Assembly: GCA_027604505.1 (NCBI GenBank)
Contig: JADIIX010000003.1
Coordinates: 306,176-370,175, forward strand
Direction: 5' to 3'
Origin: Gonapodya sp. JEL0774
Lineage: Eukaryota; Monoblepharomycota; Monoblepharidomycetes; Monoblepharidales; Gonapodyaceae
DNA length: 64,000 nt
A program made the position numbers and the translations under genes. Positions 1 through 11,730 of the stretch are shown here, piece by piece. Within the stretch, counting starts at the first letter, position 1, and every line of letters starts with the position of its first letter. The notes beneath the pieces are model-generated. The model made no database searches. It saw only the letters and a program-made list of their open reading frames with translations, and had not been told where the DNA came from.

Positions 1-915
1 TGGCGCATTAAAATTTGGAATGTACCCAAATCCCACATCCGCCATGATGTTTCCGTGTGGCTACACTTGTAACATGTGTGTCCCTGTTGCCGCCGTCTTC
101 GCAGACAACCCATTCCACAGCCCAAGGTCGCAAGAGCGCCAAATTAATATCGGTGGCCCGCAACAAAGCACAAAATTTTATGGTGCAGGCACTCAGTGGT
201 GATTTCCGATGAGGTAGAGCTTGCTGCGCTTGTGCGAGAGACCAGATCCAGAGCTAAAAAGGGACCCGTCATTACTGCTCCCAATACACCTCAACGGCGA
301 GAAAAAACACCCGGCCTTCTGACGAGACTCCGAATCAAATTATACTCGAGTTTGAATTGTTGATGTGTAGATGGGTGGCTGTAGGTGCTTAAGCGCGCAA
401 TTTGGTGTGTGGTTTGCATGGGAAGTCGATCAGACTACGCCCACTCTTCTGAGAAAGAGACCGAGCATTCACATGACCGGGGTGTAAACTCAAAACGTAA
501 TGATTATACGAACTCGAGACATTTACGGAGCCCAAGGCCGTGCTGGAATGCCTACACAGCGTGATTTGTCGTCATTGCGGCCCACGCCAAATCATTTTCA
601 GATCCATCCACCACGGTGTTTACGAGCAGCGAAATCCCACAGTAAAATAAGATTGAAATAAACTGATCGGCTCAAATTTGTATTTTTTGATCCGAGGTGG
701 GACTCACACCCAATTGCAAAGTTTCTCTGCAGTTTCATGAAATGCTCAGAGAACGTGTACGACACTTTCAGTACATGCTCTAGTGTATCTATCTATAAGT
801 AGACACGGAAGCTTGATGATCCTCGGCCTCCATTTGCGGTCTTTGCAGACCTCTTCGCATGACTACCCAGCAACCCATAATTCAGCACCGGTGCTCTTTC
901 ATAGGAACATTCCCA
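1..915. other. Leading intergenic region
   Basis: No coding region with family resemblance or splice-linked reading frames is visible here. Only short frames occur. The last part, from about 780, is presumably promoter and 5' leader of the thioredoxin-fold gene that follows. A gene truncated by the window edge cannot be excluded, but I see no support for one. Confidence 0.5.
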
Positions 916-2864
916 ATGCGAAGACGACGACCCCTCATCCGAGCCATATTGCCCGGCCCACTTCACTCGCGACACCCTCGATTTCCATCTCTGTGCAGAC
1001 TTAGTCCTGTATTCGCCCGGTTAGCGTGTCTCCTCACCGTCGTCTTCTTCGCCGTGCTTTCCATCCCCCATGTGCACGCTTCCCTCCCCCCCGCCTCTTC
1101 CGAATCACATTCTGCCGCTCGAACGGGTCATTTGGGAAACGACGAGTCTCGCCATTCGGACGCGCTCGTTCTGGAGTCCGATGCGTCCGTGGACGAGCCC
1201 ACTCTCGACGGATGGACAGACCCCACCGTGACCATCACGAAATCCAACATGTCGCTCTTGGCGCGTGGGAGATGGCTCGTTCAATTGTGAGTTTTGAGCG
1301 GGGTCGGGTTGCGCAGGCGTGTCGGATGGAGTGTGAAGCGGTTGGATGAGTTGGAACTGAAGTACCGGGCAAGAGGGGTGCTTGCTTCGCTTTTTTTTTG
1401 AGATTACAGTATTGCAACGGTGCAGGCTTCCTTAGGTGTGGGTACACAGAAGTGGAACGTCGATTCCTCGATTAGAAGCGAGGATGAGAGGGTTTCCATT
1501 TGGTCGACATCCGTTGATCCCCCCCAGGACCAAAGCGAGATTGAGCTGGGAACTTATCAGACACCAAACTCTCTGTTAATCGTTTGGCTTTCGACTCCCA
1601 CTCTCCTATTCCCTCTTACTCTGACATCTCTCCTTCAATTCGTTCACCGTGATTCCACCACTCTACCGTACATCCCCAGCTCCACCCCGTGGTGCCCCTT
1701 CTCCCGCCGCCTGCAACCCATATGGCTTGAAGCAATTCGTATACTTGACACTGAGGAAGCCGAGCGAGAGCAACAGGTGGCCGCGGCGATGGAGTTTGGT
1801 TCCGGGAACGCAGTGGCCGGGTTTGACAGGGCCAAGGAGGATGGAGACGGGGTTCCGCGACCGCTTACTTTGGTCCGCCGGGTCACTTGTAACGCCTCCA
1901 CCACCGATCTTCCCGAATGCTCGTCTTCCACCTCTTCCTCCTCCTCCCCCGAATCCGAACCCACCGCAACACACGCAGCTCCCGCACGAGCAACACAAAC
2001 TCACATCCCAGTAGCTCGCTTGAACATTTTGCCGAGATTGCGATTCGCCAAAGTGGACGCGGAGAGAGACCCAGAGGTGGCGGCGTTGGTTGAAGTGAAG
2101 GGGTATCCGACCATCAAACTGTGAGTGGTTCTTGGCAGGCGGTGATGTTTGGGTTGGATGACTGCTGTATTCCAGTCGGGCAAGAAGTTCCCGTTTTGGA
2201 AAGAAACAAAGTTTGGAGGCATTGGTGTGGAAAAAGAGAGCTGCCTCCCGTTCAATCAGGGATGCCAACTTGAATGGCAGCTAACCATCTCAGTCCCATT
2301 CTCACCTGTACCCCCGTTCAAACCCCATTTCACCTCCGACCACCCGTTCCGCTTCACATCTCAGCATTCAACATGCCGATGCCTGGACCCACACGAACCT
2401 CACCACAGTCACTTCCCTAGTCCATTTCGTACGGCACGGGTGGCGGAGACAGGCGTGGTACAACCGCCTGCCAGCACGGTGGTCTACATGGTACGCCGCA
2501 CAGGTCAGGCTGTTCAATTTGTGGGGCGGGTGGAGGGTGAGTTTGGAGATGTCGCGCGGGCCACTAGGCAATCATCCAGTCTTCTGTGGGCCTTCTTGAT
2601 CTCTCCATCTTTGCACCGTCTCACCATCAAACGCCATTACCCCCAACACAGTCCTCCCTCGCGCATGTTCTGCCTCCACCCCTTCCACCTCTCATTGCCG
2701 CACTCTTGGCCGTGCTTGTTCTCCGTGGGGACACCCTGCCACGCTTTGGGGACGCGTGGCAGGAACTGGGTGCCCGGTGGGCGGCGTTGGGTAGGGTTGG
2801 GGCGGAGATGGTATGGGATTTGGAGGAGGTGGATGCGATGCAGGCAGAGGGAGGAGCCGGTTAG
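916..2864 (+). CDS. Membrane-anchored thioredoxin-fold protein (TMX/PDI-like) with CPFS active site
   Basis: A likely ER-targeted thioredoxin-fold protein. The N-terminus carries an arginine-rich stretch and then a hydrophobic core (LACLLTVVFFAVL) ending in a signal-peptidase-like HVHAS. Exon 1 ends in WLVQ; after an intron from about 1285 to 1679 the frame resumes as F-STPWCPFSRRLQPIW, the expected beta strand and active-site helix. The motif is CPFS instead of CGHC, so the second redox cysteine is absent. The second half of the fold is seen as RFAKVDAERDPEVAALVEV followed by GYPTIKL, with the cis-proline. Between these lies a long serine-rich insertion. A hydrophobic segment near 2680-2730 (PPLIAALLAVLVL) is a probable transmembrane anchor followed by an acidic tail. 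The start at 916 is chosen over 859 because it sits closest to the signal sequence. Exons between about 2120 and 2600 are unresolved, so the 3' half is tentative. TMX-type proteins with altered active sites are known; the substrate cannot be inferred. Confidence 0.6.
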
Positions 2865-3354
2865 GGGTGAGGAAAGGGCTAATTGGATGTGGAGTTTGTT
2901 TGTGCATATCGTGGGGGATCGGCAGGAGCCAGAGGGAAACGATTTGTTGGCACACTCTGTCTTCTTGCAGGTGCAGGGGAAGTTGGAAACCAAAGCACGC
3001 GGAACCACATTGGAAAGACATGCACGGCCCGACAAGAATTTGGTGAGGTCGTTTGGACCTTCTTATTTGCAAATACATTAATGGCATCCATCCAAAGTGG
3101 AGGAACTCCGCTGCCATGTTAATGTGTACTATGTATGGTAATGCATCGTCCACTCATGGATTGTGGAGCTGGGAAGAAATGTAATCGTAACACGGTTGAA
3201 ACAAGAGATGTTCCTGGAATTTTGTTTCCCAGGTTCTCCGTATACGTATTTTCTTCGCGTTGGTGGGTGAGCTGACAATGGACTTTAAAAGTTGCGTAGA
3301 CCGGCTAGAAAACAGCCGCTCTTCCGTTCCATTCGCCATTGTTTTCAGTTAAAC
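2865..3354. other. Intergenic region
   Basis: Lies between the thioredoxin-fold gene and the hydrolase gene. I see no convincing coding sequence. The first part may hold a further 3' exon or the 3' UTR of the upstream gene, whose end is uncertain; the last part should be the hydrolase promoter. Confidence 0.4.
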
Positions 3355-4703
3355 ATGACAATCGAAGATCCCAAAGACAAACCACTCGTTGCAGAGTAAG
3401 TGCATCCACACGTATATCCGCAGACCGGTCTGTTCTGAGAATCGGGATTGGGTTTGCGCTACACACCTTGCGATTCCAGCTCCTGCTGTGGGTCGACCTA
3501 CGCCAAGCCCGTGCTCGTTCCAGCCAACTTTGTAAGCGCGATAGCGTTCTAAAGTTTTGCGCGGTGCGTATCTCTCACTCCAAACTTGTTTCTTGCCAGT
3601 TTACCCCGCGAGGCAAATCGGGGACACTCGGTGATCTCCCATATTATCTCGTGGAACCACAAGGTGGGCCTAAGACAAACAAAGAGGCCATAATTGTTAT
3701 TTATGATATTGTTGTGAGTGACCCCACTCAGCATCACATGGCGTCACGGCGTCGTGGGGATAAAGTTACCCGATAATGAAGTTGCTTTGTTTGTCTACAT
3801 AACAGGGAACTGGCCACCCTAACAACAAGCAGGCATGCGACTACTTAGCGGATCATACTGGTTTGGTGGCCATTCAACCGGATGTGTTCCGTGGGCGTGT
3901 CCCTGTGGCAGAGTTCATGGCTGGTTGGTTCTGACGTTCTGACTCTCTCGCAAACATGTTCTGTGAGTTCTCAAATTCCGGTTCTTCCCCATCTGAATCA
4001 CAGATCCACCCGAGCCCGGCACCCCGGACGCTGAACTCACGGGATTGGGTCTGAGCAAGCGAGTCATGAATCGCATTGTGGATTTCGCCAAGAACGGCGA
4101 CGGCTCGTACGCCAAGGTTGTGAAGAAGGATCTTCTCAACACTATCACATTTTTGAAAGACACCTTGGGCGTGGAGAAGGTTGGTATGGTTGGGTTCTGC
4201 TACGGAGGGTGAGTGCATGTAGATGATGTCCGGCGATGTTCATGGCACAAATTGAACACATACTCCCGATAACTTCTGCTCTTGAAGAGAAATTATTATG
4301 CAAGCTGCGCAGGATGACGATGTTGTCAGCACCGTGAAAGCAGTGGCCGGAGTTCATCCTGCTTTCATCACAATTCGAGATGGCGAAAACGTCAAGATTC
4401 CCGTCGCTTTGCTGCCTGGAAACAATGTAGGAGAAACTTCCCGCCTGATATCTATGTTGCGTCTCGTGATCCACATTTCATTTGATTGTTTCGCAGGATC
4501 CGGACTTCTCGGACGTCGAAAAGGCCTTACTCGCAAACCCGAACATCCCGGAGCCCAAGTCAAAAAGTGTCCTTCACCACAGATATGAAGAGGTGGCGCA
4601 CGGCTTTTGCACGGCGAGGGGGGACTTCACGGACGAGGTTGTGAAGAAGAACGCGCTCGATTGCTTCCACAGAGTGGCGGAGTTCTTGGCGGCAAACATC
4701 TGA
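3355..4703 (+). CDS. Dienelactone hydrolase family protein
   Basis: An alpha/beta hydrolase of the carboxymethylenebutenolidase (dienelactone hydrolase) family, split by about six short introns. The start MTIEDPKDKPLVAE is followed after an intron by a CCGSTYAKPV segment typical of fungal members. A later exon begins FTPRGKSGTLGDLPYYLVEP. The nucleophile elbow is GFCYGG (near 4193-4209), with the cysteine used by this family. The acid residue is probably in NDPDFSDVEKA across the intron at about 4430-4496. The histidine lies in AHGFCTARGDF near 4598-4630. All three triad members are therefore visible. The protein ends in FLAANI at 4703. Family members hydrolyse cyclic lactones or esters, but many fungal paralogues have no assigned substrate. 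It is probably cytosolic since no signal peptide is seen. Family assignment is strong; exact exon borders are by eye. Confidence 0.85.
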
Positions 4704-5035
4704 GACGCAAATAGGAGTATTACAGATATATAATTTGACATGCTTTTTGAAGTTCTGCTTCACCAATGTGTAACAAAACAACAAATGGGGGATATTCACC
4801 TTCCCTTCCAAATAGAAGTAGCTTATCAGCAAGCTGAATTGTCTTGGAGGGTAGTTGGGACTCAAGGAACACAGTGTGCTCGGCGTCCATCGTGCTTACA
4901 GATTTGGAAGAATATTTGCTTTGTCCTTTTTTCTCTTTGACCCTCCTGCCTGTGGCGAATCTTGCATTCAAAAGGCGAACACCTATGCGGCCACTTTCAG
5001 ATCTTTTACTTGTTCATCGTCCGAAGCCAGAAAAC
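4704..5035. other. Intergenic region
   Basis: Carries the 3' end of the hydrolase transcript and the promoter of the GPI-type protein gene. The ATG of the latter is preceded by CCAGAAAACATGTC, an A-rich context favourable for eukaryotic initiation. Nothing else recognisable. Confidence 0.45.
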
Positions 5036-5716
5036 ATGTCCCGCTCCGTCCTCGCTGCCCTCGTCTTTTCTGCTCTCGCTGCCTTCGTTTCCGCTGCGGA
5101 CCCTATCGCTTTCAACAGCACTGTCGACGGGTTTGCCACGACCTCGATCACTGCCCTCGGAAGTGGCATCACCACCCTCACAACTGCGGGGACCTCTGGC
5201 GCACGGATATACTACACAAAGCTGACGACGGACACCTCGGCGACTGTTGGGCTGTGCAATGTGTACCTTACCAATGCCGAGTTCGGCACAAAGACACAAC
5301 TGTTGGCTGATTTCGACACCATTAAGCAGGAATGCTCTTGCTACTGGGTCGACGCCAACGACTTGATGACGATGTACCCAACCCTCCAATCCTCGTACCA
5401 GTACACCCTCACTTTCACCAACCTCCAAGGGAAGTACAACATCACCAGCCCGCCATTTGGCATCCAATTCTCCGCAGCACCCGGCGTCACCTCCAGTGCG
5501 GCTGCTGCAGTTGAGACGAGCTCAGCGCCTGCTACATCATCCGTGGCACCTAGAACAACGTCCGCGGCCCTAGTGACCACCTCGACCGCTCCTTCCTTGG
5601 TCCTCCCCGGTGCGGTCGCCACCACCACCGCAAAGGCAGGCGGTGCAGCATCTCGTCTTGGTTCGCTAGCTGCTGGCGTTGCGGTCTCGTTTGGGGCTGC
5701 CGTGATTCTTCTGTAA
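5036..5716 (+). CDS. Secreted, probably GPI-anchored surface protein of unknown function
   Basis: An intronless 226-residue protein. Residues 1-20 (MSRSVLAALVFSALAAFVSA) form a textbook signal peptide with an A-x-A-like cleavage site. The middle 120 residues are a small extracellular domain with repeated NST/TSxT sequences and a few cysteines (GLCNVYL and ECSCYW). From about residue 145 the chain becomes a Ser/Thr/Ala/Val-rich stalk of the kind that is O-glycosylated in fungal wall proteins. The last 25 residues hold small residues followed by a hydrophobic tail (AAGVAVSFGAAVILL), consistent with a GPI attachment signal. This layout resembles fungal Ser/Thr-rich GPI proteins, but I recognise no catalytic motif and assign no function. 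It probably acts at the cell wall or plasma membrane. The start is chosen because the signal peptide begins there; longer upstream frames are in the leader. Confidence 0.8.
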   Translation: MSRSVLAALVFSALAAFVSAADPIAFNSTVDGFATTSITALGSGITTLTTAGTSGARIYYTKLTTDTSATVGLCNVYLTNAEFGTKTQLLADFDTIKQECSCYWVDANDLMTMYPTLQSSYQYTLTFTNLQGKYNITSPPFGIQFSAAPGVTSSAAAAVETSSAPATSSVAPRTTSAALVTTSTAPSLVLPGAVATTTAKAGGAASRLGSLAAGVAVSFGAAVILL

Positions 5717-5974
5717 CATTTATCCCCGGTGAATACTGGCCCCTGATGTCACAATGACGCACTCGGAATCAAAGTTCTCACATCACCATCAATTCTTACC
5801 TCCCGCAGCGCACATTGTGAGCATGAGGAGTGCGTGTTTTACACATGGACGGAGCGACCTGGCATTGAACTGCTTGGAGAACATTTCCCCCCGTACTTGA
5901 ACGAATGGGGCGCACGCATTTTTTGCAACGTAGAAGGCGCGGGACCTTGGTAGCATGGGTCATGTTAAGCTATT

Positions 5975-8900
5975 CTATTTGTTCTTAACAAGCTCATAAA
6001 CCATATGGAGCTCCTTCTCAAATTTTGCCCGCACACGGTGACGTCGCAGTTTGGAGCTGCGGAATTTTACAAGAACCCAACAAGAATGGGTTCCATGTGC
6101 AAGAAGTAACAACGCAACATGATGTCTTCACTCACGTCGGTGTCAGAAGTTCGTTCTCCTCCGTGAACCCTTCAGCAAAGAGCACGATCCCTTTTGCCTG
6201 TTCGAAACCCTTCAGTTCTCGTAGACGGCCATACGCTTGCATGTCACGCAAAACCATTTGCACAACTTCTGAGTCTGCACAAAGCTCCTCGAAAGTTTTA
6301 CCAAGTTTCTCCGCCCGAGTACTCGCCCATTGAAGGAGCGTCGCTGCGTCGGGGCACACAACCCCGACGAGAACTGTTGCAAATGAATTGCCGTAAACAA
6401 AACATTGTGATACTGCAGGGGAAAAACAGGGCTTAGAATGTTCGACGAGAGCTATGGATCGTTTGTCCTTGCCCACCAAATCTAAAGGTGAAGTTTCAGT
6501 TATGCTTTCCTTCGATTCTCCCGCAAAACTCTTTGAGGATACACACCTGCTACTCTCGTAAATAGCTTCTATCTTCTCCGGTACTACGAATTCCTGTAAG
6601 GGTTCTTAGAGGAGTTAGTTCAATCTGGCAACGACCAGTAAAGATCATTGGAACATGACTCACCCCCTGCGCCAGTTTGAAAATGTTGGAAACTCGATCG
6701 ATTATCTTGACGGTTCCGTTAGGGAGCAATTCGCCTTGGGGTACCATAGACGTCATGTAAAGTAAAGCACAGATTTTTGATGTCACCTACCGACATCACC
6801 CCTGCCGAAACAAGAGAAGAAATAAAAGGCGCAATTGTGTTGTTTTCTAAGACAGGGGTTATCTGGGAGTACAAACGCTCACGTTCGGAACCACATCTCA
6901 CTGTCCTTCGCCTTTTCGGTCGCCTGCTGGTCTCTATAGTATCGTTTGAAAACGTTCGTGCCGCGCACCGCAATTTCACCACGCGGGTTTGGTGAGTCGT
7001 TTGTGCTGTACTTCAGCGACGGGCAGTCGACTAGTTTGATCTCGCAGTGAGGAAGCGGAATGCCGACATGAGCGCCGAAAGGATGACCGTAGTCTCCGAA
7101 ATTGGTCATGGTGCAGCCACCAGTGGTTTCAGTGAGGCCATAGGATTCAAGTAAGGCGACACCGAGGACGATTCGCAAGAAATCGAGGTTCTCGGGGGCG
7201 ATGGAGGCTAAATTTGATAGACAAGATAACCAGATGTTTCTCTCGCGGATCAATAAGACATCCTATCGGCTCACCAGAGGCAGTCATAATAACTTTGACG
7301 TCGATTCCGAGATGACTTCGAATTTCCCGGAACACAAGCCCATCCCAGATACTGTCCTTGGTAACAATGCCTTTTCGGAGAAGGTTCAGCTTTTGTGCGT
7401 ACGCATAATTAAACAGACGGGCATGGAATGAGTTGGGATTCGCCGTATGTCTTGCCTGCATAAGTCGAGTGATGTAAATAAACCCTCAAGCCACGACCAG
7501 ACCAATTCTGACTGACCCTGATGACATCCACAAGTCGGATTATAAGCCGGGGAACCACAGGAACGTATGTAGGCTTCAGAATGCCGATGTCATCGAAGAT
7601 TTTTTGGACATCCCCTTGGTAAAATCCATACTAGTACGCAACGTGAAGGATCTTGGGAGCTGGTACATATCGAACTCAGTCTCTTGACAGCTCACCTTGG
7701 CACCACTGTAAGTAACGTAGTGGTGGTTTGCGCGTTCAAACACATGACAAAGGGGAAGGTAAGAGAAACTTGTATCCTTTGGCGTGAAACGCAAATGTTC
7801 AGGAAGATGGAGTTGCACGCCCCAGAATTGGGCGAGGAAATTGAGGTGGGAGAGCTCGACGCCTCGGGGAAGACCTTCAGTTCCAGAAGTGAAGCTGCAA
7901 TGCGGAAGAAACATTGCCATACCGGGAACAGACATTAAACTGCAACGACAGCTCACCATATGGTGGAGGTATACAGGGGATCCTCAGGCGGCGAAGGTTC
8001 CTTTCTTTCTGACCGTCCCAGTTTCTCGAAATCACCGAAAGTGGTCAATGCCAAGCCGTCCGCAATGTTTCCCGAGACTGTGTCGGTACCAACGAGCACA
8101 AGGTGCTTAATGTTCTTGCAGGTTCCTTCGGTCATGAGGGATACGACTACAGAGAAAGTTTTGCGCTCAACGAAGATGATGGAGATGTTGGTGGATTCGA
8201 TTATATGACGAATGGAGGCTGTATCCAACGAAGGATAAATGGGTACAGAAACCAGAGAATACCTAGCGGAATATCCGAGTAAACAAGCGGCGGCAGTGGT
8301 TGAAAGCAGCAGACAAAAGTGCTCACGCATTACAAGCATGGTCAACAATCACCCATTCTGGCGTATTCTTCATGAACAGTCCGACAGTGTCTTCCCTTCC
8401 CGGCACCAAGCCCCTGGAGAGCAGGGCGGAGCCCACATCAAGGACTCGTTCCTTGACTTGTGAGTAGGTCTGCCACTTGTACTCATCGCCCACACGAACG
8501 CCCAGATATGGTCCATTTTGAGAGACCTTCTCGCCGCGGAGAAATGAAGCGTAGAGGTTTTTTACTCGAGGTTCAGCCCTTCCACCTGAGGGGAACGCGA
8601 CGAGGGGTTGTTTATGAGGTGTGAGAGTGTGACTGCGTAAATTTAGGTGGAAATAAGGATGATGATGATGTGACAAACGAAGACGGTGATGTAAAATGAA
8701 ATATAAAGGTGGGGGGGTTGAGGTGGAGATTACATGACTGTGGAAGTCGACAACTCATTGTCCGGATGGTAACAAGGCATCACACACCGGTAAATCCCCG
8801 TTTCGCCTTTGACTTTTGTCGTGGAGACCGTGCTCTGGGAGCGGAGTGCCCATCTGTCAACCAAGTTATGTGCGATGCTCATGAACAAGTCGACAGACAC

Positions 8901-9129
8901 GGGCGTCAGCACGAATCTCACGGATTAACATCGGGTTTGTTCCAATCACGAATGCGCGTGACCAGAAACAGTAGCAAAACGAGGACGACCACCAATGTCG
9001 CGGTGACGGTATCAATTCCTGGAAAGAGTTTTTAATCCTGAGCGGCGATTCTTGAATAGCGAGACACGTAGGAACCCCACCAAGAGAGAGCGTCACTGGC
9101 GCAGGTGTTGATGACTCTGTGGTGGACAT
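5975..9129 (-). CDS. Long-chain fatty-acid-CoA ligase (acyl-CoA synthetase)
   Basis: Activates long-chain fatty acids to acyl-CoA using ATP and CoA. About twelve exons can be chained. Exon 1 starts MSTTESSTPAPVTLSLG. The next encodes a membrane anchor (GIDTVTATLVVVLVLLLFL then VTRIRDWNKP). A small exon gives KGETGIYR, the conserved ACSL start. Further exons give NLYASFLRGEK, TVGLFMKNTPEWVI, VPIYPSLDT, the AMP-binding P-loop as SGTEGLPRGVELSH, FSYLPLCHVFER, ESYGLTETTGG, GEIAVRGTNVFKRYY, VKIIDRVSNIFKLAQG and EFVVPEKIEAIYES. The last exon reads SKLRRHRVRAKFEKEL and ends VYELVKNK at a stop complementary to 5975-5977. The P-loop differs from the usual SGTTGxPKGV at two places (E for T, R for K). 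The N-terminal anchor suggests ER, peroxisomal or lipid-droplet membrane. It is transcribed head to head with the YHM2-like carrier gene. Family assignment is very strong; a few internal exon joins are inferred. Confidence 0.9.
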
Positions 9130-9719
9130 TCAGATGATGGTTGGGTCGGAAGAAGTTCAAGCCGATTTCTTTCCCCACTCAGAACTTATGTAATTCCCTT
9201 CTCGTTCGAACTGTCCAACGACAATTCACCAATGTATCGTTTAAAATGGGAAAATGGAGGAAAGCAGTTTCGCGCCATAGGAGATTCCTTGCATCGACAT
9301 TCTGCACCACAAAGGTAGAGAGTTACACTGTTGAAGTATTATTCGCACAATGTGAAACAGAACTGCTGTCCCAACTATTGAGCTCGGTGAAATAACTGAA
9401 AGAGTACAAGCGTCACAACTGGTGGACGACGTCATGTTCCCAGCCCCTGCCTGTCCGCTGTGCCACAACAGTCATTCCCGGAGTTGGATAAAACAAAAGT
9501 CGAATCCACACCCAACTGGTCCTTCCAGCGAGCTGAAACTTTTTCGCAGGTGAACTTTCAATACCTGGCTTCAAAGGATTCCCGCAAGGATTCCTCCACC
9601 GTCACCATCTGTGTCTGATATCTGGCCACGTTGGCCTTTTCATCGCAGTCCGTCGCTGTTGACTCACCCATCACCTCACCCACCACCTTGGAACACTTTC
9701 CAAACACGAGATCGTAGAA
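9130..9719. other. Divergent promoter region between acyl-CoA synthetase and YHM2-like genes
   Basis: A 590-bp stretch between two genes that start in opposite directions. No coding sequence is convincing. It must hold the promoters of both genes and could allow joint control of fatty-acid activation and mitochondrial citrate export. I see no regulatory motif I can name with confidence. Confidence 0.5.
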
Positions 9720-11237
9720 ATGGCACCCGCTACAGGTAATTGCCGTTAAGGCGATTTTGTGGTTAACCACTCTGCTCACAAAGCTTATGCGGTGATGGGT
9801 ATCACGCTCGATTTTCAAACAGGAACAGGAAAAGAGTCCGCCTCCGCCCGTGTTCTCGGATCTGCGACGGCAGGAGTGATGGAACTGTTCACTTTTCACC
9901 CCGTAGACACTATCGCGAAGAGGTTGATGACGAGCAAAGAGAAGGTCAGTGTTGGTCAGCAACGACACCTGGTACCTTGAGACTTGTATTGGCTCGGTTT
10001 CTATCACGGATGAACTCAACAGAGTGGCATCAATGGATTCAATTGCTTACATCACGGATACGGGATCATGGTCGCTTGCAGCCGCTTCAGGCACTTTTTA
10101 ACGCGAGCCCACTGAAACCATTCTCTACCGTGAACAGGCGAGAGATGCGGCAACTCTTAACAGAGTTATATTCAAGGTGAGTGTTCAATTTTTCTTACGT
10201 TGCCGCTGTCCCCACATTGTCGTGAGATGCTGATGCATCCAGCTTTCGACGTTTACAGGACGCCGCCAACGCTGGTACATTACAAAAGTACATGTCTCTC
10301 TTTCCGGGAATTGGATTCGCCTTCGGCTACAAAGTCCTTCAGCGCGTTTACAAGTTCGGCGGCCAACCATACGTGAACGATTATTTGAACAAGAACTACA
10401 AGGGGTCATTTGTTTCGGCGTTCGGAGAGAAAGGTTATAAGCCCTGGATACAAGCTACTGCTGGCAGGTGAGTGCGGTGGTTTTTGTGTTGTTTGATCAG
10501 TCGACAAGTGTCTGACATTGTCTCGGCAGTTTGGTCGGAATCGGAGAAATTGTGCTCCTACCCCTCGATGTGCTCAAGATCATCATGCAGACAAACCCAG
10601 CAGCTATGCAGGGTAAGAGCATCGTCACCGAATTCTTCGGCAAAGGTTTCTTCAACCTATACAAGTGAGTAGCACCTTGTTTCAGTACTTTGCACTCATA
10701 TCCCTTCTGATCCTTCTGTGACTACTAACTTCAGGGGTGCCGGCTGGACAGCAGCACGTAATGCTCCGGGCTCCTTCGCGCTGTTTGGTGGCAACGCCGT
10801 AGTGAAGGAGTACATTTTCGGCTTGAAAGACTACCGGAAAGCAACCTTCTTCCAAAACTTCTGCGGTTCCATTGGAGGATCCGCAGCATCTCTTCTCGTG
10901 TCGGCACCGTTTGACGTCGTCAAGACGCGAATTCAGATGAACGCTACGTCGGGAACTGGGCTTTCGGGTTTCCGCGTGGTTGCTGATATGGCAGCGAAGG
11001 AGGGCTTTGGTTCCTTCTTCAAGGGACTGGTGCCGAAACTTTTGGTGGTGGGCCCCAAGCTCGTATTCTCGTAAGTAGAATGTATTTTGCTCGTTGTCAC
11101 CCAACTCTCCTCGATGTTCAATGAACTCCATTGTTGCAACTAGGTTCACGATTGCACAACAAGCAATCCCCTTCTTCTCTAAACTCTTGGGAGACGAAGT
11201 CGAAACCGCATCAGCTCCTTCTAAAGCAACAGCTTAA
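9720..11237 (+). CDS. YHM2: Mitochondrial citrate/oxoglutarate carrier, YHM2-like
   Basis: A mitochondrial inner-membrane carrier of the SLC25 family, closest to yeast Yhm2, which exchanges citrate for 2-oxoglutarate. The model begins MAPATG with the first intron inside the glycine codon. It continues with GKESASARVLGSATAG, ELFTFHPVDTIAKR (first carrier signature, PxDxxxxR form) and ARDAATLNRVIFK. The hallmark stretch YKVLQRVYKFGGQPYVNDYL is near 10320-10390. The second repeat has LPLDVLKIIMQTNP and the third SAPFDVVKTRIQMN. Also visible is AARNAPGSFALFGGNA, highly conserved in Yhm2 orthologues. The C-terminus is hydrophilic (SAPSKATA), ending at 11237. Six introns are placed with consistent phase. 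It shares a divergent promoter with the acyl-CoA synthetase gene. Citrate export supports cytosolic acetyl-CoA and NADPH supply, hence fatty-acid synthesis; that link is from knowledge of the yeast protein. Confidence 0.93.
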
Positions 11238-11730
11238 TTGAACATTGTCGTCGTGAATAGGGAAGCAGCTCGTTTTGCGAACGTATCGCAGCACATTTTG
11301 TAGAGACAGTGAATGTTTGTTTTAGGCGTTTTGTATATCGAGATCTTATAGATTTGACTGGTGCACACACGGCTTTCATGTGAAGTCTCTTGGAACGGGC
11401 GGAGATTTGTTCCTCCACTGTCCTCAGCCGGTGTGTTGATCTCCCCCATCAACCGAAGGACTCTTCCATTGTTTCAGAACGACCAATCTCAATCGAAAAA
11501 TTATATTCGCCATTCCGTTTAGATTCCCTCTACTCGCTCTTTGCGCCAGCATCACCGTTTATACGTCAACACCCCGGTGAGCTCATCGCCTCGGTACAAC
11601 CGGATGTTGGACCGGTCCTCTGATCCTTGGCTGGTTTTGGCGTACCGCAACTCTTTCGCCACCGCATCCGTACGAATCCGTCTGACGTTGACCTTTCTTC
11701 AGAATTCGCACTTCTCCTCGGTATTCCACA
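11238..11730. other. Intergenic region
   Basis: Holds the 3' UTR of the carrier gene and the promoter and leader of the fumarylacetoacetase gene, which starts in an ACAATGGCC context. No supported gene. Confidence 0.5.

Noticed and set aside
660-720. tRNA-like T-arm (GGTGGGACTCACACCC) near the start of the window
   Set aside because: The loop does not read as TTCRANY on either strand, and no anticodon or acceptor arm folds with it.
1663-2268. Long minus-strand open frame opposite the thioredoxin-fold gene
   Set aside because: Gly-rich shadow of the Ser/Pro-coding strand. The plus strand has clear thioredoxin motifs and splice sites.
5006-5467. 153-codon minus-strand frame opposite the GPI-type gene
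   Set aside because: Mirror frame of a signal-peptide-bearing gene; no family features.
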